From Arcanobacterium pluranimalium (GTDB lineage Bacteria > Actinomycetota > Actinomycetes > Actinomycetales > Actinomycetaceae), in NCBI RefSeq assembly GCF_016907845.1, contig NZ_JAFBCS010000001.1, positions 1,736,001 to 1,800,000 on the forward strand: 64,000 nucleotides of DNA, read 5' to 3'. This document shows positions 1 to 8,370 of the stretch, in pieces. The notes under the pieces were generated by a model that saw only the letters and a list, made by a program, of their open reading frames with translations, searched no databases and was not told the DNA's origin. Each line of letters starts with the position of its first letter. The first letter of the stretch is position 1. The translations under genes were made by a program, and so were the position numbers.

Positions 1-165
1 TCCAGCACAATGCTCCGATTGCATTAGCATTCCTTTCAGCAAAATCACTCATGAAAAGTCTACCCTAGCAAGGACCAAATCACCGCGATCTCCAACTAGT
101 TTCACTCCCAACGTCACACTATTCAACATTCATTAACTCGCTTTAATTCGATAGTATTTTCCTAC

Positions 166-193
166 GACGCCGTTTTCCGGCGTTTCTTTTTTA
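166..193 (+). terminator. Rho-independent terminator of an upstream gene
   Basis: A six-base stem ACGCCG (167-172), a five-base loop and CGGCGT (178-183) are followed by a run TTCTTTTTT. The orientation serves a plus-strand gene that ends left of the window. The rest of positions 1-263 shows no gene I can support. Confidence 0.65.
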
Positions 194-263
194 TGTTCCG
201 ATTGCGTTCCGATTGCGTACCAATTGTGTTCCGAGATTAATAGAAGGATTGCGAAACTGTTTT

Positions 264-1907
264 ATGCCTGATGCGAGTACACCCAACGATCGCCTTAAAA
301 ACTCTCGATACATAAAAGTCGACGGTTCAAAGCGCGTATACGACCGCAATAGAATCCTGATCGTGCTGCTGGTCTCGCTCATGATGTCGCTGCTCCAAGT
401 TTCGTCGGTAAATACAGCTCTCGCAGCAATGCAAGAGTCTCTCAAAGCTACTGACTCACAGTTGCAGTGGGTGCTATCTGGCTACACCTTGGCGATAGGA
501 ATTACCCTCGTGCCAGCCGGCCGGCTCGGTGACATGCTCGGCCGCTCCTTCATGTTTTCGCTGGGTTTGGCAATCTTTACGGTTTCGTCTTTGGCATTAG
601 GTTTTGCCAACTCAGCTGTAGAACTCAATCTTTTGCGCTTTGTACAAGGACTCGCTTCAGGTATTTTTTCACCTCAAATCACCGGTTTGATCATCCAGTA
701 TTTTAATGGTCGGAGCAGAGCCAAAGCCTTTGCGTACTTCGGACTCGTCGTCTCGATGTCTGTAGCTGCTGGACCAGTGCTTTCTGGCCTTTTTATCGCA
801 TTTTTCGGCGCCGATATGGGCTGGCGGCTCTCATTCGCATTCAATGCCCCGCTCGGGATTATTGGGCTACTCTTAGCTCTTTATTGGCTTCCTTTTAAGA
901 CCGAAAGAAAGCTCTTTAGCCGCAAGTCGAAAACCCCGCAGCGCTCGCCTAAGGGCAATGAGAAAGCCATTCCTGAACAACCAGCAAAATCTACACATGA
1001 AAGCACAAAGCATCGCAACAAAATCGATCTTGACCCGGTGGGAATGTGCTTACTGGGAATCGCCGTGCTCGCCATCATGTTGCCATTTATGGTCAAAGCA
1101 CCCGGCTGGAAATGGTTCATTATCGTCGCTGGATTCGCTCTTCTTGGATTGTGGTCAGCTTGGGAGCACTATTACAAGAAACGCGGAAATTTGCCGATGG
1201 TGGATCTTGATCTCTTCCGGATTAAGTCTTTTTCCTATTCGACCGGCATTTCTGCCTTGCAATTTCTTGGCGCTCCATCAATGTTCGTGGTTTTGGCAAT
1301 CTTTTTACAAGACGGACTCGGCGTATCTGCCCTCGCCTCGGGGCTGGTGACGCTTCCCAACGCATTGATTTCAGCGTACGCAGCCATGTGGGCTGGGAAA
1401 CGCTCTTATGATCACGGGCGCGGAATTCAAGCTATTGCCATTGCTTTGATTTTATTTGGAGCTCTCGGGATGGTCATTGTGGTGTGGAGCGTACACCACG
1501 GCGCATCGTTTTGGTGGTTTGCACTCCCCCTTGTCTTTACTGGATTTGGCGGAGGCGCCATGGGCTCGGCAAACCAAACACAAGCTATGATCGACGTGCC
1601 AGCGAGCTATGGCGGTACCGCCGGCGGAGTAATCCAAACAGCTCAGCGCATGGCAACGGCAATCGGAACCGCACTCGTCACTGCGATATTCTTTGCAACT
1701 CGCGGCACGCCGGCCAATATCAATTGGTACTTCGGCATTGCTACAGCTTATGTAGTTATCGCCATGATATTTATCGCAGCCTTGGTTCTGTCGTTTATAT
1801 TCTGGCGCGATGGCTATCATGATCGCCATGCTATTGAACACAAGCGTTTAGCGCACGCACCAACATTTTCCCGCACTCGTGTTTTGCGCAAAAGGCGATC
1901 AAAGTAG
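264..1907 (+). CDS. MFS transporter, DHA2 (EmrB/QacA) family, 14 TMS
   Basis: Membrane proton-coupled exporter of the drug:H+ antiporter 2 family; the substrate cannot be read from sequence. The protein is 547 residues, the usual length for 14-helix DHA2 carriers, and hydrophobic throughout except for a basic cytoplasmic loop in the middle (DNA about 900-1020). Motif A appears as GRLGDMLGRS after helix 2 and motif C as AAGPVLSGLF in helix 5. The frame is open back to a TTG at 213, but the ATG at 264 is preceded by AGAAGGA (242-248) and gives a more ordinary N-terminus, so I chose it. It stands alone: a terminator lies before it and a promoter for the ECF operon after it. Family is clear; function as multidrug exporter is inference. 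Confidence 0.85.
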   Translation: MPDASTPNDRLKNSRYIKVDGSKRVYDRNRILIVLLVSLMMSLLQVSSVNTALAAMQESLKATDSQLQWVLSGYTLAIGITLVPAGRLGDMLGRSFMFSLGLAIFTVSSLALGFANSAVELNLLRFVQGLASGIFSPQITGLIIQYFNGRSRAKAFAYFGLVVSMSVAAGPVLSGLFIAFFGADMGWRLSFAFNAPLGIIGLLLALYWLPFKTERKLFSRKSKTPQRSPKGNEKAIPEQPAKSTHESTKHRNKIDLDPVGMCLLGIAVLAIMLPFMVKAPGWKWFIIVAGFALLGLWSAWEHYYKKRGNLPMVDLDLFRIKSFSYSTGISALQFLGAPSMFVVLAIFLQDGLGVSALASGLVTLPNALISAYAAMWAGKRSYDHGRGIQAIAIALILFGALGMVIVVWSVHHGASFWWFALPLVFTGFGGGAMGSANQTQAMIDVPASYGGTAGGVIQTAQRMATAIGTALVTAIFFATRGTPANINWYFGIATAYVVIAMIFIAALVLSFIFWRDGYHDRHAIEHKRLAHAPTFSRTRVLRKRRSK

Positions 1908-1932
1908 CAAGTCTCGAAATAGTTGGAGCTTC

Positions 1933-1963
1933 TTGAGCAAGCTTAGAGTTTTTCTCATATAAT
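1933..1963 (+). promoter_or_regulatory. Candidate promoter of the ECF operon
   Basis: A consensus -10 box TATAAT lies at 1958-1963. A weak -35 candidate TTGAGC starts near 1933 with a long 19-base spacer, so the -10 carries most of the support. The first ECF gene starts 55 bases downstream. Confidence 0.4.
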
Positions 1964-2017
1964 TTACGCATTAGCTTTATATGATGTCACTAAAATTTCG
2001 AACCGAAGAATGGAAAA

Positions 2018-2614
2018 ATGCCAGAAATGACTTTTTCGATGTCGCCAAAAGATCTGATCAATATCGGCGTATTTTTGGTTCTTTATTTCATCGCGATGTC
2101 TCTCAATGCCCTGGCAGCTGCCGGACCAGTGTGGATCTATCTAGCGCTCGTCATTTCAGCACCCTTGGGCGGCATAGTTTTTCAGCTCTTCTTGTCGCGG
2201 GTAAAACACGGCGGAATGATTTTTCTTTTCGGTATTATTTTCGGCGTGTTCATATCGATGATTCACGGCTGGCCATCACTGGCACTTGTGGTGATCTGCG
2301 CAGTCATTACCGAAGTCATTATTGGCTTAGGAAAATACCGATCAAAACACGTAAATTTCTGGGCATATCCCGTATTTCAGCTCTGGGCGCTCGGGCCGAT
2401 TATCCCTATCTGGCTCAACGCGGAAGAATATCGAAATATGCTCGTCAACTCGCGTGAAAAATCACTGCAGTACGCCCAGGACGTCATAGATCTTTCACTC
2501 AACCCAATGTTCATCGCGTTGATCGCTTTAGGAATCTTCATATTTTCCATCGTCGGTTCGGCCATTGGGCAAAAGATGCTCACAAAGCATTTTAAGAAAG
2601 CCGGAATTGCTTAG
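2018..2614 (+). CDS. ECF transporter S component, MptD/Trep_Strep family
   Basis: Substrate-binding integral membrane subunit of an energy-coupling factor importer. The 198-residue protein has five to six hydrophobic segments and begins, after a short lead, with the KDLINIGVF pattern typical of the Trep_Strep/MptD family. It is followed after 4 bp by a T component and then by a double ATPase, which is the full set for a dedicated (group I) ECF importer. The substrate is unknown; members of this family are assumed to take up vitamins or other micronutrients. Start ATG at 2018 is preceded by a weak purine-rich site; in-frame ATGs at 2027 and 2033 are alternatives. Confidence 0.75.
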   Translation: MPEMTFSMSPKDLINIGVFLVLYFIAMSLNALAAAGPVWIYLALVISAPLGGIVFQLFLSRVKHGGMIFLFGIIFGVFISMIHGWPSLALVVICAVITEVIIGLGKYRSKHVNFWAYPVFQLWALGPIIPIWLNAEEYRNMLVNSREKSLQYAQDVIDLSLNPMFIALIALGIFIFSIVGSAIGQKMLTKHFKKAGIA

Positions 2615-2618
2615 ACAC

Positions 2619-3344
2619 ATGCCTAGCTCATACTTTCCGAACGCAACCACAACGCACCTTGACCCACGCACGAAAATTGTGTTCGCCGTCGTCATCAGCC
2701 TGTGCACAATCAGCGTCGTCAAACTTCCAGTAACGCTCTTTGCTCTGGCGCTCACCACAGCCGTGATTCTTATGGATCAGCTGTGGAAGCTTTTGCTCCT
2801 CTGTGCTTCAATACTGGCGATATTTGCTGTTGTGCTTGCCTGCGGCCTGTACACCGAGTCGTTTTTCTCAGACATCTGCTTGGTTATCGGCGAATACGGA
2901 ACTCGCTTAAGCATCATTTTCACAGTCAACGCCTGGCTGCTGGCCAGCACACAACCGGCTGCCTTGCTCGCGGCTCTTGAACGGTGGCGCCTGCCACGCT
3001 CTTTTACAATTCCTATTGCGATCATGTTTCGCTTCTTTCCAGCGGTGTTGAACGAAGCGAGCGCAATTTGGGATGCGATGCGCCTGCGCGGTCTATTCTC
3101 TTCGTCGTGGCATTTTCTCATTCATCCGATTCGCACCGCCGAATACCTGGTAGTTCCACTCCTTGGCAGCACGTTACAAATCGCTGACGATATTTCCGCA
3201 TCAGCAATGACGCGAGGTCTTGGCGCGCCCAATCGAGCAACTTCGGTAGTAGCAATCGGCATAACATGGCGTGATGTATGCGCTCATGCTGCATTATTGT
3301 GCTTTTTGGGTGTTTTTGTGGCTGCGGTAAAAGGAGCGCTCTGA
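2619..3344 (+). CDS. ECF transporter T component (CbiQ/EcfT family)
   Basis: Transmembrane coupling subunit that links the S component to the ATPases. The 241-residue protein shows the family opening THLDPRTKIV and, near the C-terminal third, the EcfT coupling-helix signatures with Ala-Arg-Gly character: DAMRLRGLF and later SAMTRGLGAPNR. I placed the start at ATG 2619, four bases after the S-component stop, rather than at the TTG at 2565 that lies inside the upstream gene. It ends one base before the ATPase gene starts, so the three genes are one operon. Confidence 0.85.
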   Translation: MPSSYFPNATTTHLDPRTKIVFAVVISLCTISVVKLPVTLFALALTTAVILMDQLWKLLLLCASILAIFAVVLACGLYTESFFSDICLVIGEYGTRLSIIFTVNAWLLASTQPAALLAALERWRLPRSFTIPIAIMFRFFPAVLNEASAIWDAMRLRGLFSSSWHFLIHPIRTAEYLVVPLLGSTLQIADDISASAMTRGLGAPNRATSVVAIGITWRDVCAHAALLCFLGVFVAAVKGAL

Positions 3345-3345
3345 G

Positions 3346-4980
3346 ATGACGACGAATGCATTTCACATTGAATTCGATGCGCTTCGCTTTTCCTATGGCA
3401 ATGAGGAGTCAAGTGCGACTGAACCCAACGAGCCAATTATTGCCTTAGACCTGCGAATTCCTCGCGGCCAATGCGTACTCGTGACTGGCCCATCCGGCGG
3501 CGGAAAATCCACTTTGCTCAAACTTATCAACGGACTAATTCCCCACTACAATGGCGGCGATTTACACGGCACGGTAAATATCCATAGCCGGCAAGGCACG
3601 TTCTGCCCTAGCATACAGCCGCTGTGGCACACCGGAGGGCACGTAGCAAACGTATTTCAAAATCCCAATACGCAGTTCTTTACCACGAATGTGTATTCTG
3701 AATTAGCTTTTTCCTTGGAAAATCGCGCTGTGCATCCGGCGCAGATCAGACGAGAAATTGAGCAAGGTGCAGCTGATTTACATGCGACTCATCTGCTCGA
3801 TCGCTCGCTATTTGCTCTCTCTGGCGGCGAGAGGCAGGCCATAGCCACCACAGCTGCATTTATTCAACGTCCTGAGATCTTCGTTTTCGATGAGCCCACG
3901 TCGAGTCTCGATGCGGCAAGTATTGAAACATTCCGCTCGTCATTGGAAAAAATCAAACAAAGTGGTGCCACCATCGTGATTGCTGAGCATCGTTTTTACT
4001 TCTTAGAAGGAATTATTGACCGCGCAATCGTTATCGACGGCAGCCTTAGGGCCGATATGCCTGCTAGCGAGTTCTTTTCTATGGACGACGACGCCCGCAT
4101 TCGTTTCGGTTTGCGGCAGTTGCGTAGACCAACAGTTTCGACACATTTTCCAACTTTCCCCCTGAAAGTTAGCGATACAGCATCTGACTCATGCCCCGAA
4201 AATATCGCTAATGCGGATGTTTACGCACTTAGCGACGCTCGTATGCCAAGCGATACCGGTACCCAGAACGCGGTTGAAACACAACGTGAGGTAGGTGCGC
4301 GAAGCGGAGTTGGTGCGCGAAGCGGAGTTTCGTCGTCGGACTCCGCTGACGGCAACAACACAACCGGCTTGCGCCTGCACGAAGTGAGAATCGCGCTCCA
4401 CAATCGCAGAAAAATTATGAAATTGCCGAATCTGCATTTCCCGCGCGGAAAAGTGAGTGCTGTTGGGGGCAAGAACGGCATTGGAAAAACCACTCTCAAC
4501 AGGACGCTCGTCGGACTTCATAAATTACGCAGTGGAAAGATACTGCTCGATGGCGAAGAGCTAACTCAGCGCTCCCGGCTCGCGCGCTCGTATTTCGTGA
4601 TGCAAGACGTCAACCGTCAATTATTTTCTGATTCCGTGGAGGCTGAACTCACTATCGGCCAGCGTTCCACAACGCACTGTGGCGATAATTCGCAACTCGA
4701 CGATGCGCTTGATTTGTTTAATCTCGACGCTGTGCGCCACTACCACCCACTGGCGCTTTCTGGTGGGCAAAAACAGCGGCTCGTCGTTGCCACTGCCACG
4801 ATGATGGACAGAGATATTTACGTTTTTGACGAACCAACTTCGGGTCTCGATTGGAAGCATCTCCAGTCCGTTGCAACTGCTTTGAAAAAGCTTGCCCAAC
4901 GAGGCAAGGTAGTCATTCTCGTCACGCATGACACCGAGCTCATGAATGCCTGCGCTGACCTCTACTACGAGCTAGTGTAA
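3346..4980 (+). CDS. ECF transporter ATPase, two fused ABC domains
   Basis: Energising subunit for the S and T components; both ATPase halves, separate EcfA and EcfA' in most bacteria, are one 544-residue chain. Domain 1 has Walker A GPSGGGKST, signature LSGGERQ and Walker B IFVFDEPT. Domain 2 has Walker A GGKNGIGKTT, signature LSGGQKQR and Walker B IYVFDEPT. The linker (residues roughly 265-340) is hydrophilic and carries an exact 18-bp duplication. Note that Walker A of domain 2 has Gly-Lys-Asn-Gly rather than Gly-Pro-Asn-Gly. The start follows AAGGAG at 3331-3336, and the upstream stop is one base away. The gene ends at a 155-bp spacer with no obvious terminator. Confidence 0.9.
   Translation: MTTNAFHIEFDALRFSYGNEESSATEPNEPIIALDLRIPRGQCVLVTGPSGGGKSTLLKLINGLIPHYNGGDLHGTVNIHSRQGTFCPSIQPLWHTGGHVANVFQNPNTQFFTTNVYSELAFSLENRAVHPAQIRREIEQGAADLHATHLLDRSLFALSGGERQAIATTAAFIQRPEIFVFDEPTSSLDAASIETFRSSLEKIKQSGATIVIAEHRFYFLEGIIDRAIVIDGSLRADMPASEFFSMDDDARIRFGLRQLRRPTVSTHFPTFPLKVSDTASDSCPENIANADVYALSDARMPSDTGTQNAVETQREVGARSGVGARSGVSSSDSADGNNTTGLRLHEVRIALHNRRKIMKLPNLHFPRGKVSAVGGKNGIGKTTLNRTLVGLHKLRSGKILLDGEELTQRSRLARSYFVMQDVNRQLFSDSVEAELTIGQRSTTHCGDNSQLDDALDLFNLDAVRHYHPLALSGGQKQRLVVATATMMDRDIYVFDEPTSGLDWKHLQSVATALKKLAQRGKVVILVTHDTELMNACADLYYELV
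4294..4329 (+). repeat. Exact 18-bp tandem duplication in the ATPase linker
   Basis: Two adjacent identical 18-bp units (4294-4311 and 4312-4329) encode a repeated Gly-Ala-Arg-Ser-Gly-Val hexapeptide in the inter-domain linker. In-frame, so it changes only linker length. Confidence 0.9.
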
Positions 4981-5135
4981 TTAAACACTGGTTTACACGG
5001 GGTGAGACGGCCAAAACGGTGACATGCAGCGAGACATCAGCAACGACTCAGCGAAACATAGCAAAAACGTGAAACGGTTACCCGCAGTTGGTGGCTGCTA
5101 TTGCGCAAAGTAATTAACTTTTAGCGTTTTAACGT

Positions 5136-5294
5136 TTAGCGGCCAAAAATCCGACCAAAAATCCCGGCGTTATTAGCCTTTTCGCACGTGCAACGCTCTG
5201 ACTGTGGCACACCTGCCAAAGCCGTTTCAATGTGTTGACCGCAGCCAGTCCAGGTTGCCTTTCCACACGCTGAACACGTCACTTTACTGCACAT
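5136..5294 (-). CDS. Small cysteine-rich (CxxC) protein, 52 aa
   Basis: Short reading frame below usual cut-offs. It starts MCSKVTCSACGKATWTGC and ends with a repeated Gly-Arg-Ile-Phe-Gly-Arg type tail. It has six cysteines: one at position 2, a CSAC pair at 7/10, one at 18, and a CTC pair at 35/37, plus His-21, an arrangement that suggests a zinc or iron-sulfur ribbon. A good ribosome-binding site (GAGAAAGG) sits 8 bases before the ATG on the minus strand. I believe similar 45-55 residue proteins occur as conserved hypotheticals in actinobacteria, but cannot verify that here. Upstream are three 16-bp repeats, suggesting its own regulated promoter. Function unknown. Confidence 0.75.
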   Translation of the reverse strand: MCSKVTCSACGKATWTGCGQHIETALAGVPQSERCTCEKANNAGIFGRIFGR

Positions 5295-5322
5295 AATAAT
5301 ACCTTTCTCAACAGCACAATTT

Positions 5323-5368
5323 ACACAGGAGACTTCTTATACAGGAGACTTCACATATAGGAGACTTC
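5323..5368. repeat. Three 16-bp-spaced AGGAGACTTC repeats
   Basis: The decamer AGGAGACTTC occurs at 5327-5336, 5343-5352 and 5359-5368, exactly 16 bp apart, with partly conserved spacers. The array lies 33-74 bp upstream of the small CxxC gene (transcribed leftward), so it may be an operator array or a leader element; on that gene's strand each unit reads GAAGTCTCCT. Confidence 0.85.
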
Positions 5369-5492
5369 ACCAAGCTCAGCTTAAGTTAATTCTCAACAAG
5401 TCTCACTTTATAGCACTGTGAATCTAAGAGTTATCTAACTTTGATGCAAGAAGACAGTGATCTGGCGCGATATATCTCAACTGAGAATGTGG

Positions 5493-5530
5493 TGTGGGTG
5501 GCAAACAGTGAATACTGTTTGCCACCCACA
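5493..5530 (-). terminator. Long perfect hairpin downstream of tsf
   Basis: A perfect 17-bp stem (5493-5509 with 5514-5530) closes a four-base loop 33 bp after the tsf stop. No T-run follows on either strand, as for several other transcript ends in this window. Most likely a terminator or RNA-stabilising hairpin for rpsB-tsf. Confidence 0.65.
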
Positions 5531-5562
5531 AAATATGAAAGAATATACGCTAATTATGCTGA

Positions 5563-6414
5563 TTATTCAGCAGCAGATTCTCCAACGCGAACGCGCACGA
5601 AGCCAGTGACGTTACCACCAGAGGAGGCGATAACTTGGCCAACCGTGAGCTTTGGATCGCGAGCAAATGCCTGCTCTACCAGCACGATCTGCTTGAAGAA
5701 GCCCTTGAGACGACCTTCAACGATCATTGGCACAGCCTTTTCTGGCTTTCCTTCAGCAAGAGTGAGCTCGGTTGCGATACGACGCTCGTTCTCAACAACT
5801 TCTGCTGGAACGTCTTCGCTGGTCAAGTACTCTGGACTGAGCGCAGCAATGTGTACAGCGACGTCGTGTGCAACTGATGCTGCGGCGTCGTCTGTTGCTA
5901 CGATAACTGCCACCTGTGGTGGAAGATCGGTAGCGGTACGGTGCATATAAGACTCAAGGTGTGCACCCTTGATAACCTCAACGCGACCAACTGCGAGTTT
6001 CTCGCCAATAACGCCGATGAAGTTGTTTACGCGGTCTGCGATGGTGCCATCAGCGTGAGGAGCTGCGAGAACTTCTTCAACGGATGTTGCACCAACAGAA
6101 ACGGCTGCTTCGAGAATTTCCTCAGCAAAAGCAATGAACTTCTCGTTCTTAGCCACGAAGTCCGTTTCAGAGTTAACTTCAACGATGTAACCAATCTGGC
6201 CGTCTTCTGCGTCAACAATCTTGGAAAGAACGAGACCGTCCGATGCGGTACGACCTTCGCGCTTTGCAGCAGTCTTGAGTCCCTTGAGGCGAAGAATTTC
6301 TTCAGCCTTAGCAACGTCTCCCTCAGCTTCCTGAAGAGCGTTCTTTACGTCGAGCATGCCAGCGCCGGTCTTATCGCGAAGCGCCTTGATGTCTGCGGCA
6401 GTGTAATTTGCCAT
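5563..6414 (-). CDS. tsf: Elongation factor Ts
   Basis: Nucleotide-exchange factor that regenerates EF-Tu-GTP during translation. 283 residues, normal for the family. The N-terminal UBA-like domain contains the diagnostic segments LRDKTGAGMLDVKNAL and EAEGDVAKAEEILR; the EF-Tu contact region reads VEVNSETDFVAKN. The ATG is preceded by GGAGGG at proper distance. It lies 26 bp after rpsB, the standard rpsB-tsf operon. Unlike many actinobacteria, pyrH and frr do not follow; a small CxxC gene and an ECF operon do. Confidence 0.97.
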   Translation of the reverse strand: MANYTAADIKALRDKTGAGMLDVKNALQEAEGDVAKAEEILRLKGLKTAAKREGRTASDGLVLSKIVDAEDGQIGYIVEVNSETDFVAKNEKFIAFAEEILEAAVSVGATSVEEVLAAPHADGTIADRVNNFIGVIGEKLAVGRVEVIKGAHLESYMHRTATDLPPQVAVIVATDDAAASVAHDVAVHIAALSPEYLTSEDVPAEVVENERRIATELTLAEGKPEKAVPMIVEGRLKGFFKQIVLVEQAFARDPKLTVGQVIASSGGNVTGFVRVRVGESAAE

Positions 6415-6440
6415 TATTTTCCCTCCGGAAATTTAGGTTT

Positions 6441-7283
6441 TCAGGCCTGTGGTTCTTCGGTCTTCTCTGCGGCTACTTCTTCAGTAGCGGCTTCTTCAGC
6501 AGCAGGAGCAGCCTCACCCTCACCAGCAAGAACTTCACGCTCCCACTCTGGCATAGGCTCTTCTTCAACCTGCTCCACGTTGCCCTTTGCGCCACCGCGG
6601 GCAAGAAGACCCTCGGCTACAGCGTCAGCGACGACGCGGGTGAGAATTTCGATCGAGCGGATGGCGTCGTCGTTACCTGGAATAGCGTAATCAACTTCGT
6701 CTGGATCACAGTTGGTATCGAGCACAGCAACAACTGGGATGTTGAGCTTCTTAGCTTCGGCAACTGCCAAATGCTCTTTGTTGGTGTCAACAATCCAGAT
6801 AGCCGAAGGCGTCTTGGCCATATCGCGGATACCACCGAGAGTGCGGTCAAGCTTCTCCTTCTCACGACGCATCATGAGAAGTTCTTTCTTGGTGCGACCT
6901 GAGCCTGCGACGTCATCGAAATCGATGAGTTCGAGTTCCTTCAGACGCTGAATACGTGCGTGAACGGTTTGGAAGTTGGTGAGCATACCACCGAGCCAGC
7001 GCTCGTTAATGTATGGCATACCAACGCGCTCGGCCTGCTCGCGAATCGGCTGCTGAGCCTGACGCTTGGTGCCGACGAAAAGGATATTTCCACCGTGTGC
7101 CACGGTTTCCTTAACGAAGTCATAGGTGCGGTTGATATCGTCAACCGTCTTTTGAAGATCAATAATGTAGATGCCATTGCGATCATTGAGAATGAAGCGC
7201 TTCATCTTTGGGTTCCAGCGACGGGTCTGATGACCGAAGTGGACACCAGCTTCAAGCAGCTGGCGCATTGTAACGACTGCCAT
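6441..7283 (-). CDS. rpsB: 30S ribosomal protein S2
   Basis: Structural protein of the small ribosomal subunit. 280 residues with the family start [22 protein letters not shown], followed by [11 protein letters not shown] and [15 protein letters not shown]. The C-terminal 35 residues are a Glu/Ala-rich acidic tail, common in actinobacterial S2. First gene of the rpsB-tsf unit; its leader contains two small hairpins (7307-7323 and 7329-7350) that could take part in autoregulation. The M23 peptidase gene is divergent upstream. Confidence 0.97.
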   Translation of the reverse strand: MAVVTMRQLLEAGVHFGHQTRRWNPKMKRFILNDRNGIYIIDLQKTVDDINRTYDFVKETVAHGGNILFVGTKRQAQQPIREQAERVGMPYINERWLGGMLTNFQTVHARIQRLKELELIDFDDVAGSGRTKKELLMMRREKEKLDRTLGGIRDMAKTPSAIWIVDTNKEHLAVAEAKKLNIPVVAVLDTNCDPDEVDYAIPGNDDAIRSIEILTRVVADAVAEGLLARGGAKGNVEQVEEEPMPEWEREVLAGEGEAAPAAEEAATEEVAAEKTEEPQA

Positions 7284-7679
7284 GGTCGTCCTTTCTTAGT
7301 GCGGCGAACCGCGATTATCGGTTGATATCTGAAAACGGGATTGTTTTCAGACCCTGGTATGCATTTACCTACCTACGCGAAACGAGTTTCGCACCGAAGA
7401 TAAGTAACCCCGCAGGCAAGGCATACGCGAAGTCTGGAGAGCAATACATTGTTCACAATATTGCCACTCTACAGCCTTTTCATTTTACTCAAGAGCAACG
7501 CGAAAATGCTAGTTAGATCGACGCAAATAGGTGTGTTGGCGGACATATTCGAATACACCCGGCAGAACTTTCGCACATGCAAGCCTTTCACTTGTCCACA
7601 TTCTCGTTTTCTGCGCAGCTCTTCCACAGCCCGTTCCGCTTGCTCTCAATCGCGCATTGCAAAGCGAGATGATAGGCGC
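7284..7679. other. rpsB / M23 peptidase divergent spacer with leader hairpins
   Basis: This 396-bp spacer carries the rpsB 5' leader. Two inverted repeats lie near the gene: AACCG/CGGTT (7307-7323) and CTGAAAAC/GTTTTCAG (7329-7350, six-base loop). I could not place convincing promoter boxes. The plus-strand frame is open from 7449 but reads as basic non-family residues until the signal peptide at 7680. Confidence 0.5.
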
Positions 7680-8309
7680 ATGATTACTTTTCTAACACCA
7701 CATATCCTCGTATTGATGCTCAGTTTTAATACCCTGAGCTGCAACTATGGCAGTAACCTCGCCTCTCGCTTCGCTCAAGATTTGGCTCAGTTCCAACATT
7801 CTTCATACGCGCCGGAGAAGATACGCAATACTCCTCCAGACCGAATCAAAGATCCGGCTGTGCAATGGAATGACTACATCGATTCAGTTCTCAATCCGAT
7901 GCCAACTACTCCCTATCGTTGTCCACTTTCCCAGGATTGTACGGTAATTCGTGCTTTCGAAATCGGCGAGCACAATTGGGAGCCCGGGCACCGCGGAGTT
8001 GATCTTAAAGCCGATGCGGATCCGAGAGTATTCGCTCCTGCAGACGGCGTGGTGAGCTTTGTAGGAGTGATCGATTCTCGTCCGGTAATATCCATTACCC
8101 ACGAATCAGGGATCCGCACCACCTACGAGCCTGTTACCAGTGAGCTTAGTGTTGGAACACATGTGCGGCGTTCTGATCTGATCGGCCTAGTAATTCCCGG
8201 CCACTGCTCACATGGCATTTGCCTGCATTGGGGAGCAAAAACAGATGCCAATACGTATATTAATCCACTGAATCTCCTAGAACCTTATGTTGTAAGGCTG
8301 ATCAAATAG
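7680..8309 (+). CDS. M23 (LytM-type) metallopeptidase-like protein
   Basis: Probable exported cell-wall endopeptidase or its regulator. From ATG 7680 the protein is 209 residues: a hydrophobic signal segment (MITFLTPHILVLMLSF), a linker, then the M23 fold with the metal-ligand motif HRGVDL and APADGVVSFVG. The second zinc motif, normally HLHF, reads CLHW, so its first His is replaced by Cys; I recall the same ACLHWG variant in the actinobacterial M23 protein encoded next to rpsB (as in mycobacteria), so this is probably a lineage feature rather than decay. The open frame reaches back to 7449, but no signal peptide or homology is visible there. Confidence 0.75.
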   Translation: MITFLTPHILVLMLSFNTLSCNYGSNLASRFAQDLAQFQHSSYAPEKIRNTPPDRIKDPAVQWNDYIDSVLNPMPTTPYRCPLSQDCTVIRAFEIGEHNWEPGHRGVDLKADADPRVFAPADGVVSFVGVIDSRPVISITHESGIRTTYEPVTSELSVGTHVRRSDLIGLVIPGHCSHGICLHWGAKTDANTYINPLNLLEPYVVRLIK

Positions 8310-8370
8310 GCACGCGACCAACGGCAGACTCCAATATGATCTACACGGCGCCGTTATCGAGCGCGTTTAC

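Noticed and set aside
213-263. TTG start of the MFS gene at 213
   Set aside because: Ribosome-binding site AGAAGGA is downstream of it, before ATG 264.
5323-5368. CRISPR array
   Set aside because: Units too short and spacers of six bases; not CRISPR.
5941-6690. 249-residue plus-strand reading frame
   Set aside because: Antisense to tsf and rpsB; no domain, Cys/Phe-rich, no plausible start site.
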